Notes under the pieces: generated by a model
The model's database searches: none
Told to the model about the DNA's origin: nothing
What the model saw: only the letters and a program-made list of their open reading frames with translations
From: JAYPWI01 sp964629575
GTDB taxonomy: Bacteria > Actinomycetota > Acidimicrobiia > Acidimicrobiales > Poriferisodalaceae
Direction of reading: 5' to 3'
Assembly (NCBI GenBank): GCA_964629575.1
Contig: CAZVUM010000013.1
Location: forward strand, 18,186 to 82,185
Length of the DNA stretch: 64,000 bases
Translations under genes and position numbers: made by a program
In this document: in pieces, positions 6,767-14,297 of the stretch
How positions within the stretch are numbered: the first letter of the stretch is position 1
Layout of the letters: each line of letters starts with the position of its first letter

Positions 6767-9700
6767 TCAGCCGATCGGCGCGACGGCGGTGATCTCGGAG
6801 TCCAACGTCACATCGCCGAGTGACCCCAGGAACGCCTTGTCGGAGAAGGTGAAGACCCCTCCGTCGCTGGCCACCATCAGGTAGCCGTCTCCGTAGGCCA
6901 CCATGGCGTTGATCGGCGCGTTGAGCTCGATACCCGGGAGGACCTGCGGGACGCTTCCTCGATACGAGGCGCCGCCGAAGCTGAAGGTTCCGCCATCGGC
7001 GGCCACCAACCAGTACCCATCTTGTGCGGGGGTCGGCACCAGGCCGACGATCGGCGCAGTCAGCCAGTCGGCTGCCGCGGTTCCCTGGGCCACGAGGTCG
7101 ACGACGGTCTGGATCGACCCGTGAAAGGCCGCGTCGCCGTTCGCGAAGATTCCGCCGTCGGACCCGACCTGGTAGTACCCGTTGCCGCTCGGTGTGGCGA
7201 CGGAGTCGATGATGGGACCGTTGAGTTCGAGATGGCTGACGTCGCCGTGGTGCGTGGCGGCTCCGAAAGCGACCGCCCGACCCCGATCGGTGAAGATCCA
7301 GTACCCGTCGGAGGTGGGCAGCGCCGACATCGAGACAGCCCCCTCGCCCGCGTCGAGTTCGACTGCGGTGTCGAACAGGTCGCCGTAGTGAAGGGCGTCA
7401 CCGAACGCCGAAACGGTTCCGGACGTGTCGAGAACCCAGTACCCGCCGCCGGTATGGGTGGGCGTGAGGGCAACCGCGCGTGCGCCGTTGAGGACAAGGG
7501 GGCCCATGGCCTCCGCGTCGCCGAAGCCGTGGACGCGCCCAGCCACTTCGAGCATCCAGTAGCCCTCCAACGGGCGTAGCGGTACATACAGCTGTGGGGG
7601 GTCGGGGTCGGCGGCGGCGCCCACCTCGTTGTGAGCCGTCACCACCACGATGTGATCTGCGTCGCCGTCGAGCCCGTCGATCCGGGCCGTGGTCGTGTCG
7701 CCGTCGACCTCCACCTTCACTGTGGGGCCTGCGCCGACGCGTGTGACGTCGACGGAGTAGCGCGTCAACGGTGCGCCGCCGTCGGTCGCGGGTGGATCCC
7801 AGGTGATCGTCAGCCGCGCCCCTGGTCGTGGCACCGCGGCATCTTCGACCTCGGCAACGTCGTCTGGCACCGCGAGCACGTTGCGTGGCGCGCCGGGTGC
7901 GGTCACGGGAAGCCCGACGCGGTCGCTCGCCGACGAGAGTCGATCGGTCGAATCCAGGAGCTCCCTGGTGACGACCGCCAGCGAGTCGTCGACGGGAGAC
8001 GCGCTCACCCAGACGCCGCGCAACGCGGCGCGTTCGTGCAGCGGTTGGGAGACCCCACGGGTCGGTCCCCACGTGCCGTCGGCAGCCCGCACGGCGTGCA
8101 GAACGCGTTCGTCCCCGTTGACGAAGCCGCTGTGTACGACACCGAAGCCCCCGCCGGGAGCCGCGGTCACCGCGGGGCGACGGGTAGAGCGCGGGCCAGA
8201 CACCTCCGATGGCGCGACGTCGCCCGGCGACCAGAGCTCGTAGAGCGTGTCCGTACTCCCGTCGAGATGAACGATGAGCGTGGCGATCAGCGCATCACCG
8301 TTCTCGTCGATTCCGGCGTGGGAGCGCGTGTAGGAGACACCGGACGGCTGCTCCACTCGGTGACGAGTCTGGCTACCCCCTGGCGAGATGCGCACCACGT
8401 TGCGCTCGATCGCAACCGAAGCACCGGCGGCGCCCACCGTGGACTGCGTGAGCACGTACGTGCTCCCGGTGACCGGGTCGTAGAGCACCTCTTCGACGAC
8501 CACTGCCTCGCCGGGATCGGCGGTCTGGACGACGGTCGGCTCGCCGAGCCGCCCCAGTCCTGTGTGATCGAAGCGCGCAACGGCGACTTCGGGTCCCGCG
8601 CCGAGTGGCCTCGTCCACGCCGCGACGATGTTCGCGGTCGCAGGGTCGCGACTCAGTCGGCCGCCCGTCGACGGCCCGTCGTCGACGGCGACTCCTGCCG
8701 CGGTGCGCGATCCCGAGGTGCCGATCTGGCTCAGAACGAGCCGCTGCCCGGCCTCGGCGCCCGAGCCGTCGTCGTGCAGAGCGATCCAACCGTCCGTGTC
8801 CTGGCGTGCGATCACGTCGTCGAGCCGGACGAACGCACCGGCGAGCGGTCCCGACAGCTGTCGGGGGTCACCGATCGGTTGACCGTTCGGAGCGAGGCGT
8901 TGGAGAAACGACGCAGTTGCGCCGGTTGCGCCATCGAACTCGTGCCAGCCGACCAGGGTCTCGCCGGATCGAGGGTGGACGGTGAGGCGCAGCTCGCCCA
9001 GGAGCGCGTCGTTGGCAAGCGAGTGGAAGAGGTGCGGGGAGCTCTCGCGCAACACGTCGGGATCGGTGCTGTCGAGAAGCGGTGCCCCTACGGTCAGTGC
9101 GTCCGGATCGCACTCGTCGCGGGGACCCGCTCCCCACGACGAGCCGTTGGGACCGCCGAGCACGGCGACCACTGCGGATCGATCGAGGACCGCGCCCTTC
9201 GTGTAGCGGACGTAGCAGCTGGAGCCCGATGCGTTGTCGAGCACGAGGTGTGTGTGGATCCCCGTAGTGGTCGACACGTTCCAGCACGCGCCACCCAGTG
9301 CAAAGGGGGAGGCGACCGTCCGGCCGATCCGCACGTCGGCCACCCCGTCGATCACCGTTCCGGAGGGATGCTCGATGTCGGTCAGGTGGTGATACCCGAA
9401 GCGTCCGATGGGCTGACCGTCGATCGAAACGCTCACCCACACCATCTGCCCACCACCGGTGCAGCCGTAGTCCTCTGGGGGCGCGATCTCCAAGCGGAGC
9501 GCTCCGGTGACGTTGCCGATCCGGGCGTGCACGTCGGTGTCCGGCGCGAACACGTCCATGGTCCAGTCCTCGGCGGCGGTGCGCGAGTGTTCCCAGGGAG
9601 CGGTACCGAAGTCGTTTGCCCACGCTCCCGCGAACGGCATCAGCACCTGGGCGGAGCGAGGTGGACCCTCCGCAGCCGAGGACTGCAGGGCTGCCCAGCC

Positions 9701-9778
9701 CACCAGGGCCAGGGTGGCGATCACAGCAGCGAAAGCTGCGCGGCGAACGTGGTGGTGAATGCGCCCGGCGTGGCTCAC
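6767..9778 (-). CDS. Large secreted protein: M23-like domain, fibronectin III domain, six GYW/FGDA repeats
   Basis: A 1003-residue exported protein. Residues 1-35 form a signal peptide (basic start, then AAFAAVIATLALVGWAAL, cut near SSAAEG). Residues about 45-185 resemble a LytM/M23 fold: DWTMDVFAP, then RFGYHHLTD, then GIHTHLVLDN with an HxH pair. A long middle region of repeated beta-strand character follows. A fibronectin type III domain occupies about 630-735 (GAPRNVLAVPDD ... LTITWDPPATDGGAPLTRY). The last 265 residues are six copies of a roughly 40-residue unit with GYW, then DGG, then FGDA and a G-S end, a repeat common in actinobacterial surface proteins and probably a beta-propeller. 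It likely binds the cell wall. The start is a GTG, 10 bases after TAGAGT. Confidence 0.85.
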   Translation of the reverse strand: MSHAGRIHHHVRRAAFAAVIATLALVGWAALQSSAAEGPPRSAQVLMPFAGAWANDFGTAPWEHSRTAAEDWTMDVFAPDTDVHARIGNVTGALRLEIAPPEDYGCTGGGQMVWVSVSIDGQPIGRFGYHHLTDIEHPSGTVIDGVADVRIGRTVASPFALGGACWNVSTTTGIHTHLVLDNASGSSCYVRYTKGAVLDRSAVVAVLGGPNGSSWGAGPRDECDPDALTVGAPLLDSTDPDVLRESSPHLFHSLANDALLGELRLTVHPRSGETLVGWHEFDGATGATASFLQRLAPNGQPIGDPRQLSGPLAGAFVRLDDVIARQDTDGWIALHDDGSGAEAGQRLVLSQIGTSGSRTAAGVAVDDGPSTGGRLSRDPATANIVAAWTRPLGAGPEVAVARFDHTGLGRLGEPTVVQTADPGEAVVVEEVLYDPVTGSTYVLTQSTVGAAGASVAIERNVVRISPGGSQTRHRVEQPSGVSYTRSHAGIDENGDALIATLIVHLDGSTDTLYELWSPGDVAPSEVSGPRSTRRPAVTAAPGGGFGVVHSGFVNGDERVLHAVRAADGTWGPTRGVSQPLHERAALRGVWVSASPVDDSLAVVTRELLDSTDRLSSASDRVGLPVTAPGAPRNVLAVPDDVAEVEDAAVPRPGARLTITWDPPATDGGAPLTRYSVDVTRVGAGPTVKVEVDGDTTTARIDGLDGDADHIVVVTAHNEVGAAADPDPPQLYVPLRPLEGYWMLEVAGRVHGFGDAEAMGPLVLNGARAVALTPTHTGGGYWVLDTSGTVSAFGDALHYGDLFDTAVELDAGEGAVSMSALPTSDGYWIFTDRGRAVAFGAATHHGDVSHLELNGPIIDSVATPSGNGYYQVGSDGGIFANGDAAFHGSIQTVVDLVAQGTAAADWLTAPIVGLVPTPAQDGYWLVAADGGTFSFGGASYRGSVPQVLPGIELNAPINAMVAYGDGYLMVASDGGVFTFSDKAFLGSLGDVTLDSEITAVAPIG

Positions 9779-9788
9779 GAGGCACTGG

Positions 9789-9794
9789 ACTCTA
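9789..9794 (-). promoter_or_regulatory. -10 element TAGAGT upstream of the secreted-protein gene
   Basis: TAGAGT on the minus strand ends 10 bases before the GTG at 9778, so the leader would be two or three bases at most. Confidence 0.45.
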
Positions 9795-9828
9795 GCGCCG
9801 GGGTGGGTTCGACACGAAGGTCGGCCTG

Positions 9829-9834
9829 TAGTGT
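9829..9834 (+). promoter_or_regulatory. -10 element TAGTGT, leaderless coaE
   Basis: TAGTGT ends 6 bases before the GTG start of coaE at 9841. Confidence 0.6.
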
Positions 9835-9840
9835 GCGGCC

Positions 9841-10473
9841 GTGCTCATCGTGGGACTCACCGGCGGTATCGGAGTCGGAAAATCGACCGTGACGAAGCTC
9901 CTGGCTGCCCGCGGCGCCGTCACAGTCGATGTGGACGCACTCGGACGAGCTGTGATCGCACCGGGCGGAGGAGCCGTCGACGCTGTCGTCGAGCGGTTCG
10001 GCTCGTCGGTGCGCGGTGACGACGGTGGGATCGATCGGGCCGCCCTCGCCGGCATCGTGTTCGGTGACGAGGAGAACCTGGCCGCCCTCAACGCGCTCAG
10101 CCATCCGGCCATCAACGAGATGCTCGACGCCGCGGTTGACGACGCGGTCGCTGCGACCGAGGACTCCACACGCCTCATCGTCGTTTTCGACATGGCGGTG
10201 CTGGTCGAGAGCACGCTTGGTCAGGACACGCGCCACCCCTACGAGGTGGTCGTGAGCGTCGAAGCCCCACTTCCCATTCGCCTCGATCGACTCGAAGGTC
10301 GGGGCATGAGCCGGGAGGATGCGACGGCCCGCATCGATTCACAGGTCACCGACGACGAACGACGAGCCGTGGCTCAGTTCATCGTCGGCAACGGAGGGGA
10401 TCTCGACGCGCTCGCCGATGCCGTCGATGAGCTGTGGAGTCAGCTGGTGGAGCTCAACGCCCAGCGGGGCTGA
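9841..10473 (+). CDS. coaE: Dephospho-CoA kinase
   Basis: Catalyses the last step of coenzyme A synthesis, phosphorylation of the 3'-hydroxyl of dephospho-CoA with ATP. The P-loop GLTGGIGVGKST is at residues 5-16, followed by VDVDALGRAVIAPG, the dephospho-CoA binding segment, and LSHPAIN in the middle. The 210-residue length is typical of the single-domain enzyme; the C-terminal GrpB-like extension found in mycobacterial CoaE is absent. The start is GTG without a Shine-Dalgarno sequence, directly after a TAGTGT -10. The gene is monocistronic, divergent from the large secreted protein and convergent with the next gene. Confidence 0.95.
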   Translation: MLIVGLTGGIGVGKSTVTKLLAARGAVTVDVDALGRAVIAPGGGAVDAVVERFGSSVRGDDGGIDRAALAGIVFGDEENLAALNALSHPAINEMLDAAVDDAVAATEDSTRLIVVFDMAVLVESTLGQDTRHPYEVVVSVEAPLPIRLDRLEGRGMSREDATARIDSQVTDDERRAVAQFIVGNGGDLDALADAVDELWSQLVELNAQRG

Positions 10474-10494
10474 GCCCCAGACCGATGGCGGCGA

Positions 10495-11760
10495 TCAGCA
10501 GTCGGAGCCGGTGAGCCGGTCGACCGACGCCGCCATGCCGAGGCGGCCTGCAGCGGTGCCGAGCTGGCCGATCACCTCGAGCCCGGCGTCGCCCGTGATC
10601 AGCATCGTCGAGCTCAAGAGATCCGACGTGCTCGTCGCCTCCCCGCGGGCGAACGACGTCAGGGTCTCCACGACCGCCTGAGATCGCCGGCGCGACGGCT
10701 GGATGACCATGAGCCGCGGGTTCGGGACCAGGATCAGTGCTCCGGTCGGGAGCGGCGAGTCGACGATGTCCTCGAGCCAGGCGAGCGCTGTCGCAACGAC
10801 GGGCAGCCGGCTCTCGAGAACGATGGTCTCGGCGTCTTCGACGACCACCGTCTCGCAGGTGATCTCTCCGCCGTCACGGGTGTTGGACGTCGCGATCGAA
10901 AGTGCCATCTCGGTGGTGATCCCCCATCGTTCGCACCTGTCTGTGTCGACGAATTCGGGGGTGTCCCCACGCGTGACGGCGATCGCCGCTGAGATACCCG
11001 GTGCGAGGTCCAGGGTCGGGACATCGCGGGGCAGCAGGTGGCGGGCGGTCTCGTCCACGGCAACGAGCCGGAGTGCGCCGATCGCCGCGTCGAGACCGTC
11101 GCCCTGGCGCATCGTCGGCGCAACTGGAGCGACGGGCTCTTCGATCCCCGAAGCCGAAGCCGAAGCCGAAGCCGAAGCCGAAGCCGAAGCGGGGCCGTTG
11201 GCGGGGTGGTGGGCCATCGAAGCCCGCATGTCACGACCCGAGCGAATGGCCGAGAGAAGATCGTGGCCCGTGGCGGTGTCGGCGACGCTGTCGCTGGGTT
11301 CCGCGCTGGGTTCCGCGCTGGGCGCATCGCCAGTGTCGGGGTCGTCGATGTCGTCCCATGGCTGGACGTCGATGTCGTCCGCCTGGTCCACCTCGAGGGC
11401 TTCCCAGGCCAGATCGGGGGACAGGTCGACCTGCAGATCGCGAGCGAGATCGTCGTCGACGCTCGGCTCTTCGAGCGGGGGCACGACGCGGAGGCCCTCG
11501 CTCTCGATGACGGTCACGGGCGCGTCGGCCTCCTCGAGCGGCGGTGGCAACTCGATTCCGAGGCTGCCTGCGAACGTGCTGGGTGGGTCGAACGCCGCTG
11601 GATCCTCGACGACATCGTGCCGGGTGCACGGCGGAGGAGCGTGGGCTTGGGGTGGCTCGTTGAGGAGCAGTCCGGACATCTTTCGCCAGAACGACGGTTC
11701 GTCGCTGGTGTCTTGACTCTTCTCGGCGAGGGTCTCGGTTGTCGAGTCAACGCTGGTCAC
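10495..11760 (-). CDS. Acidic hypothetical protein with an Ala-Ser repeat tract
   Basis: About 421 residues with no signal peptide or membrane helix. The first 190 residues are acidic and Pro-rich, with little predicted order. Next comes a run of alternating Ala-Ser encoded by a perfect hexanucleotide repeat (11149-11190) and, earlier, two SAEP units. The last 200 residues look folded: AIGALRLVAVDETARHLL, then GALILVPNPRLMVIQPSRR, and an ordered alpha/beta end. I do not recognise the family; the C-terminus loosely recalls DUF1444-like proteins, which is only an impression. GTG at 11760 is preferred over TTG at 11766. It follows the DM13 gene by 69 bases and may be co-transcribed. Confidence 0.7.
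   Translation of the reverse strand: MTSVDSTTETLAEKSQDTSDEPSFWRKMSGLLLNEPPQAHAPPPCTRHDVVEDPAAFDPPSTFAGSLGIELPPPLEEADAPVTVIESEGLRVVPPLEEPSVDDDLARDLQVDLSPDLAWEALEVDQADDIDVQPWDDIDDPDTGDAPSAEPSAEPSDSVADTATGHDLLSAIRSGRDMRASMAHHPANGPASASASASASASASGIEEPVAPVAPTMRQGDGLDAAIGALRLVAVDETARHLLPRDVPTLDLAPGISAAIAVTRGDTPEFVDTDRCERWGITTEMALSIATSNTRDGGEITCETVVVEDAETIVLESRLPVVATALAWLEDIVDSPLPTGALILVPNPRLMVIQPSRRRSQAVVETLTSFARGEATSTSDLLSSTMLITGDAGLEVIGQLGTAAGRLGMAASVDRLTGSDC
11149..11190. repeat. Seven perfect CGAAGC hexanucleotide repeats
   Basis: Seven tandem copies of CGAAGC within the coding region, read on the minus strand as alternating Ala and Ser codons. Copy-number change would keep the frame and only alter linker length. 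Confidence 0.95.
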
Positions 11761-11829
11761 GCCCAACCCGTCGGCCGGAAGGCCGTTCGCTCAAGCGGCC
11801 ACCGCCCCCGGGGACGGCCACAGGCGGGC

Positions 11830-12459
11830 TCAGCCGGCCAGATCCGCCACGGTGAAGGCCACCCCGAAGCGCACACACCACACCACGACGGTGGAATAGC
11901 GATCCAGATCGACGTCCGCCGGAATCTCGTAGTTCTGTGGCCCGATGTTCCCCTTGAGGTCGCCGAGGTCGATGAAGTCGTCGTCCAACGCATCGGCGTT
12001 TGCGTCGGCGGGCGCGGCGGACAAGTACACGTTGAGGTCGGGACCGTTGTCTGTGGCGAAGTCCTCGAACCGAAGGAATCGTTGCTCGCTCCCGTCGTTG
12101 AGGACCACGGCTCGACCGCTGCCGGGGTGACTCCTGGCGCTGAATTCGCCACTCGCGAGCTCGACGATCGCCGGCGCGTCTGGCATCTCATCGCCCGCTT
12201 CGACCGTCTGCGGCATGTCCGTTTCGTCCGCGGCGGCGTTCATGTCGGCGGCGAGATCCTCGCTGATCTCGTCGGACGGAAGCCCCGACGCACCCGCACC
12301 GGACGCGAAGACGGGAGCTGCTTCGTCGACCTCGTCGTCGATGAACAGCGTGTGGAAACCGAAGAACCCGAAGATCAGCCAGGCGCCCAATGCGGCGAGC
12401 ACGGCCGCAGCCGGCACGGTCACCTTCCAGTGGCGACGGAGGCGTTGGAGAATTGTCAT
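11830..12459 (-). CDS. Membrane-anchored DM13-domain protein
   Basis: A 209-residue protein with one N-terminal membrane helix (about residues 13-36, with a GFFGFHTLF end) and a DM13 domain at about 105-205. The domain shows the family marks: GEFSARSHPGSGRAVVL, then FLRFEDFATDNGPDLNVYL, then DLGDLKGNIGPQNYEIP, and the conserved Cys in VVVWCVRFGVAF. DM13 domains are proposed to act in redox or electron transfer at the cell surface through that Cys; the partner is unknown. The linker at 45-100 is rich in Asp and Glu. It is divergent from the thioesterase gene and is probably the first gene of a two-gene unit. Confidence 0.85.
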   Translation of the reverse strand: MTILQRLRRHWKVTVPAAAVLAALGAWLIFGFFGFHTLFIDDEVDEAAPVFASGAGASGLPSDEISEDLAADMNAAADETDMPQTVEAGDEMPDAPAIVELASGEFSARSHPGSGRAVVLNDGSEQRFLRFEDFATDNGPDLNVYLSAAPADANADALDDDFIDLGDLKGNIGPQNYEIPADVDLDRYSTVVVWCVRFGVAFTVADLAG

Positions 12460-12517
12460 GCCCAGTCAACCCAGCTGTCCGAGAAATGGTTCCCGATCCG
12501 ACGATCTCGACCCCATC

Positions 12518-12523
12518 TAGGAT
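12518..12523 (+). promoter_or_regulatory. -10 element TAGGAT, leaderless start at 12532
   Basis: TAGGAT ends 8 bases before the GTG at 12532. The AGGA within it could double as a weak ribosome site if transcription began further upstream. Confidence 0.55.
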
Positions 12524-12531
12524 CGGCGACC

Positions 12532-13347
12532 GTGGCGAAACGCACCTATCCGCATCAGAACCACATCTTGCGACACCTGGAGTTGGTGCATCGCCCCTTG
12601 AGGGACGGGAGCCTCGAGGCGACGATGCCGATCCATCGCGATCTGTGCGATGCGACGGGGTGGCTTCGCCTCGGTGCCGTCGCGACCCTCGTGGACTCGG
12701 TCGCCGGGCACCACGGAGTGCAGCAAGTGACACCGGACTGGGTCGCCACGCTCCACCTGGGCACGGTGCTCGATCGCGCCGCTGTGGGCTCGGAGGTCAG
12801 CGCGCACTGTTCTCCGCTGCGGGTGGGGCGCAACAACGTCGTCACCGAGACCCGGGTGAGCGACGCCGAGGGCGACCTCGCCCGCTCGATCTGCACCTAC
12901 GCCAGGCTCCCAGCCCGGTCCGACAACCCCGCTGCCTCCGACGCCGGATCGGCCATTGTCGAATACCGAGAGGATCACCCGCTCGATCCGCGCCCTCCTC
13001 TCGACGACTACGTCGGGGCACGTCCCCGGCCCGATGAGGCTGTCCTCGATCTCGACCATCACGTGCGGATCCACAACTCCTTCGGATCGATCCAGGGTGG
13101 TGCGGTCGTGGTCCTCATGGAACAAGCAGCCGTCCACCTCTGCGACCTCGAGGCCGGGCGAGCTGCCCGATGCCACTCCGCGGACGTCCACTACCTCGCG
13201 CAGGCCAAGGGTGGGCCTTTCGAGATCCGGGCCGCACGCCTTGCGAGCGCAGGATCGACCATGTCGGCGCGTGTCAAGATCGTCGACGTGGGCAACGACG
13301 ACCGGCTGCTGTCGGTTGGAACGGTTCACTGCGAGCTGCTCGGCTGA
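12532..13347 (+). CDS. Double hot-dog thioesterase-like protein
   Basis: A 271-residue protein with two hot-dog halves. The first contains LRLGAVATLVDSVAGHHG and DWVATLHLGTVLDRAAVGSE, the second HNSFGSIQGGAVVVLMEQAA and CHSADVHYLAQAKGG. The HNxxG...GG pattern and the Glu or Asp in the central helix are those of PaaI-type acyl-CoA thioesterases, so hydrolysis of an acyl-CoA is likely, but the substrate is unknown. The GTG at 12532 is the first plausible start and lies behind a -10 hexamer. An SDR reductase follows after 46 bases, so the pair may act on the same acyl chain or steroid-like compound. Confidence 0.8.
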   Translation: MAKRTYPHQNHILRHLELVHRPLRDGSLEATMPIHRDLCDATGWLRLGAVATLVDSVAGHHGVQQVTPDWVATLHLGTVLDRAAVGSEVSAHCSPLRVGRNNVVTETRVSDAEGDLARSICTYARLPARSDNPAASDAGSAIVEYREDHPLDPRPPLDDYVGARPRPDEAVLDLDHHVRIHNSFGSIQGGAVVVLMEQAAVHLCDLEAGRAARCHSADVHYLAQAKGGPFEIRAARLASAGSTMSARVKIVDVGNDDRLLSVGTVHCELLG

Positions 13348-13350
13348 CGA

Positions 13351-13380
13351 GCGGCGCGAAGAGGCGCGAATAGGCGCGAA
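13351..13380. repeat. Three 10-bp direct repeats (nnGGCGCGAA)
   Basis: GCGGCGCGAA, GAGGCGCGAA and TAGGCGCGAA stand head to tail between the thioesterase and SDR genes, just before the AGGGAGG ribosome site of the latter. The role is unknown. Confidence 0.8.
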
Positions 13381-13393
13381 TAGGGAGGGACAG

Positions 13394-14194
13394 ATGGATC
13401 TCGGGCTCACCAGCCGCGTTGCCGTGGTGTCTGGCGGCTACCGGGGCACCGGCGCAGGGACCGCGCGCGTTCTCGCCGCCGAGGGCGCCCGCGTGGCGGT
13501 ACACGGTTTCGAGCCGGGCCAGGCGGACGCGGTCGTCGCGGGGATCTCCGATGCCGGGGGCCACGCCCTCGCCGTCGACGCCGACCTCGGGGACGTTGCA
13601 GCGGTCGAGGAGATGATCGGCGCGATCGAAGCCGCCTGGGGGCCCGTCGAGATCCTCGTGAACAACTACGGGGCTCCGGGCCGCTCCAACTGGGCGACGC
13701 CGGCGGACGAGTGGGTGGATGGCTGGGAGCGCAACGTCCAGACGGCGGTTCGGCTCACCCAACGCGTCCTCCCCGCGATGCGTTCGGCGGAGTACGGGCG
13801 TGTGGTGTTCCTCGGTACGGTCGGAACCGAACGGCCTGGAGCGCGCAACCCCGACTACTACTCGGCCAAGGGCGCGCTTCCGGTTCTGATTCGCTCGTTG
13901 GCCAAGGATCTGCGTGGTACCGGCATCACCGCCAACCTCGTCTCCCCGGGGATGATCGCCACCGACGAGGTGCGGGCCTCGGTCATGGCTCGAGCAGCGC
14001 GTGAAGCGGGCGAGGACGACATCACCTGGGACGAAGCGCAGCGGTGGGCGCTCGAGGAGTCGATGCCGAACCTCACCGAGCGGATCCCGGACCCCGAAGA
14101 CGTGGGCCGTCTGGTTGCCTTTCTCGTGAGCGAACACTCATGGCATCTCACGGGGGCCGACATCAAGTTCGACGGCGGTGCGCTGGACGCGTGA
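13394..14194 (+). CDS. Short-chain dehydrogenase/reductase (FabG-like)
   Basis: A 266-residue Rossmann-fold oxidoreductase. The cofactor loop is SGGYRGTGAGTAR at about residues 12-24, a variant of TGxxxGIG. NNYG follows near residue 92 and the catalytic YYSAK (Tyr-x3-Lys) near 156, with NLVSPGMI after it. The C-terminus ends in the usual FDGG segment. It should reduce or oxidise a 3-oxo or 3-hydroxy group with NAD(P)H; the acyl-chain context of the thioesterase upstream hints at a CoA or ACP substrate. GGGAGGG 4 bases before the ATG at 13394 makes this start certain. Confidence 0.88.
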   Translation: MDLGLTSRVAVVSGGYRGTGAGTARVLAAEGARVAVHGFEPGQADAVVAGISDAGGHALAVDADLGDVAAVEEMIGAIEAAWGPVEILVNNYGAPGRSNWATPADEWVDGWERNVQTAVRLTQRVLPAMRSAEYGRVVFLGTVGTERPGARNPDYYSAKGALPVLIRSLAKDLRGTGITANLVSPGMIATDEVRASVMARAAREAGEDDITWDEAQRWALEESMPNLTERIPDPEDVGRLVAFLVSEHSWHLTGADIKFDGGALDA

Positions 14195-14297
14195 TCCCGT
14201 CCCCGCTTTCGGGGAACCTCCGTCGCCGGCGATGCGTTACCTCCAGAGGTCCGCGAGACAGGGTCTCCGCGACGGGAGATCTCGTGAGGAAGAACCG

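Noticed and set aside
7631..9892. A 753-codon open frame on the plus strand.
   Set aside because: It is antisense to the secreted protein with signal peptide, Fn3 and repeats, and runs through the coaE promoter.
11038..12531. A long plus-strand extension in frame with the thioesterase gene.
   Set aside because: It crosses the promoter at 12518 and is antisense to the DM13 and Ala-Ser genes; the thioesterase homology begins only after 12532.
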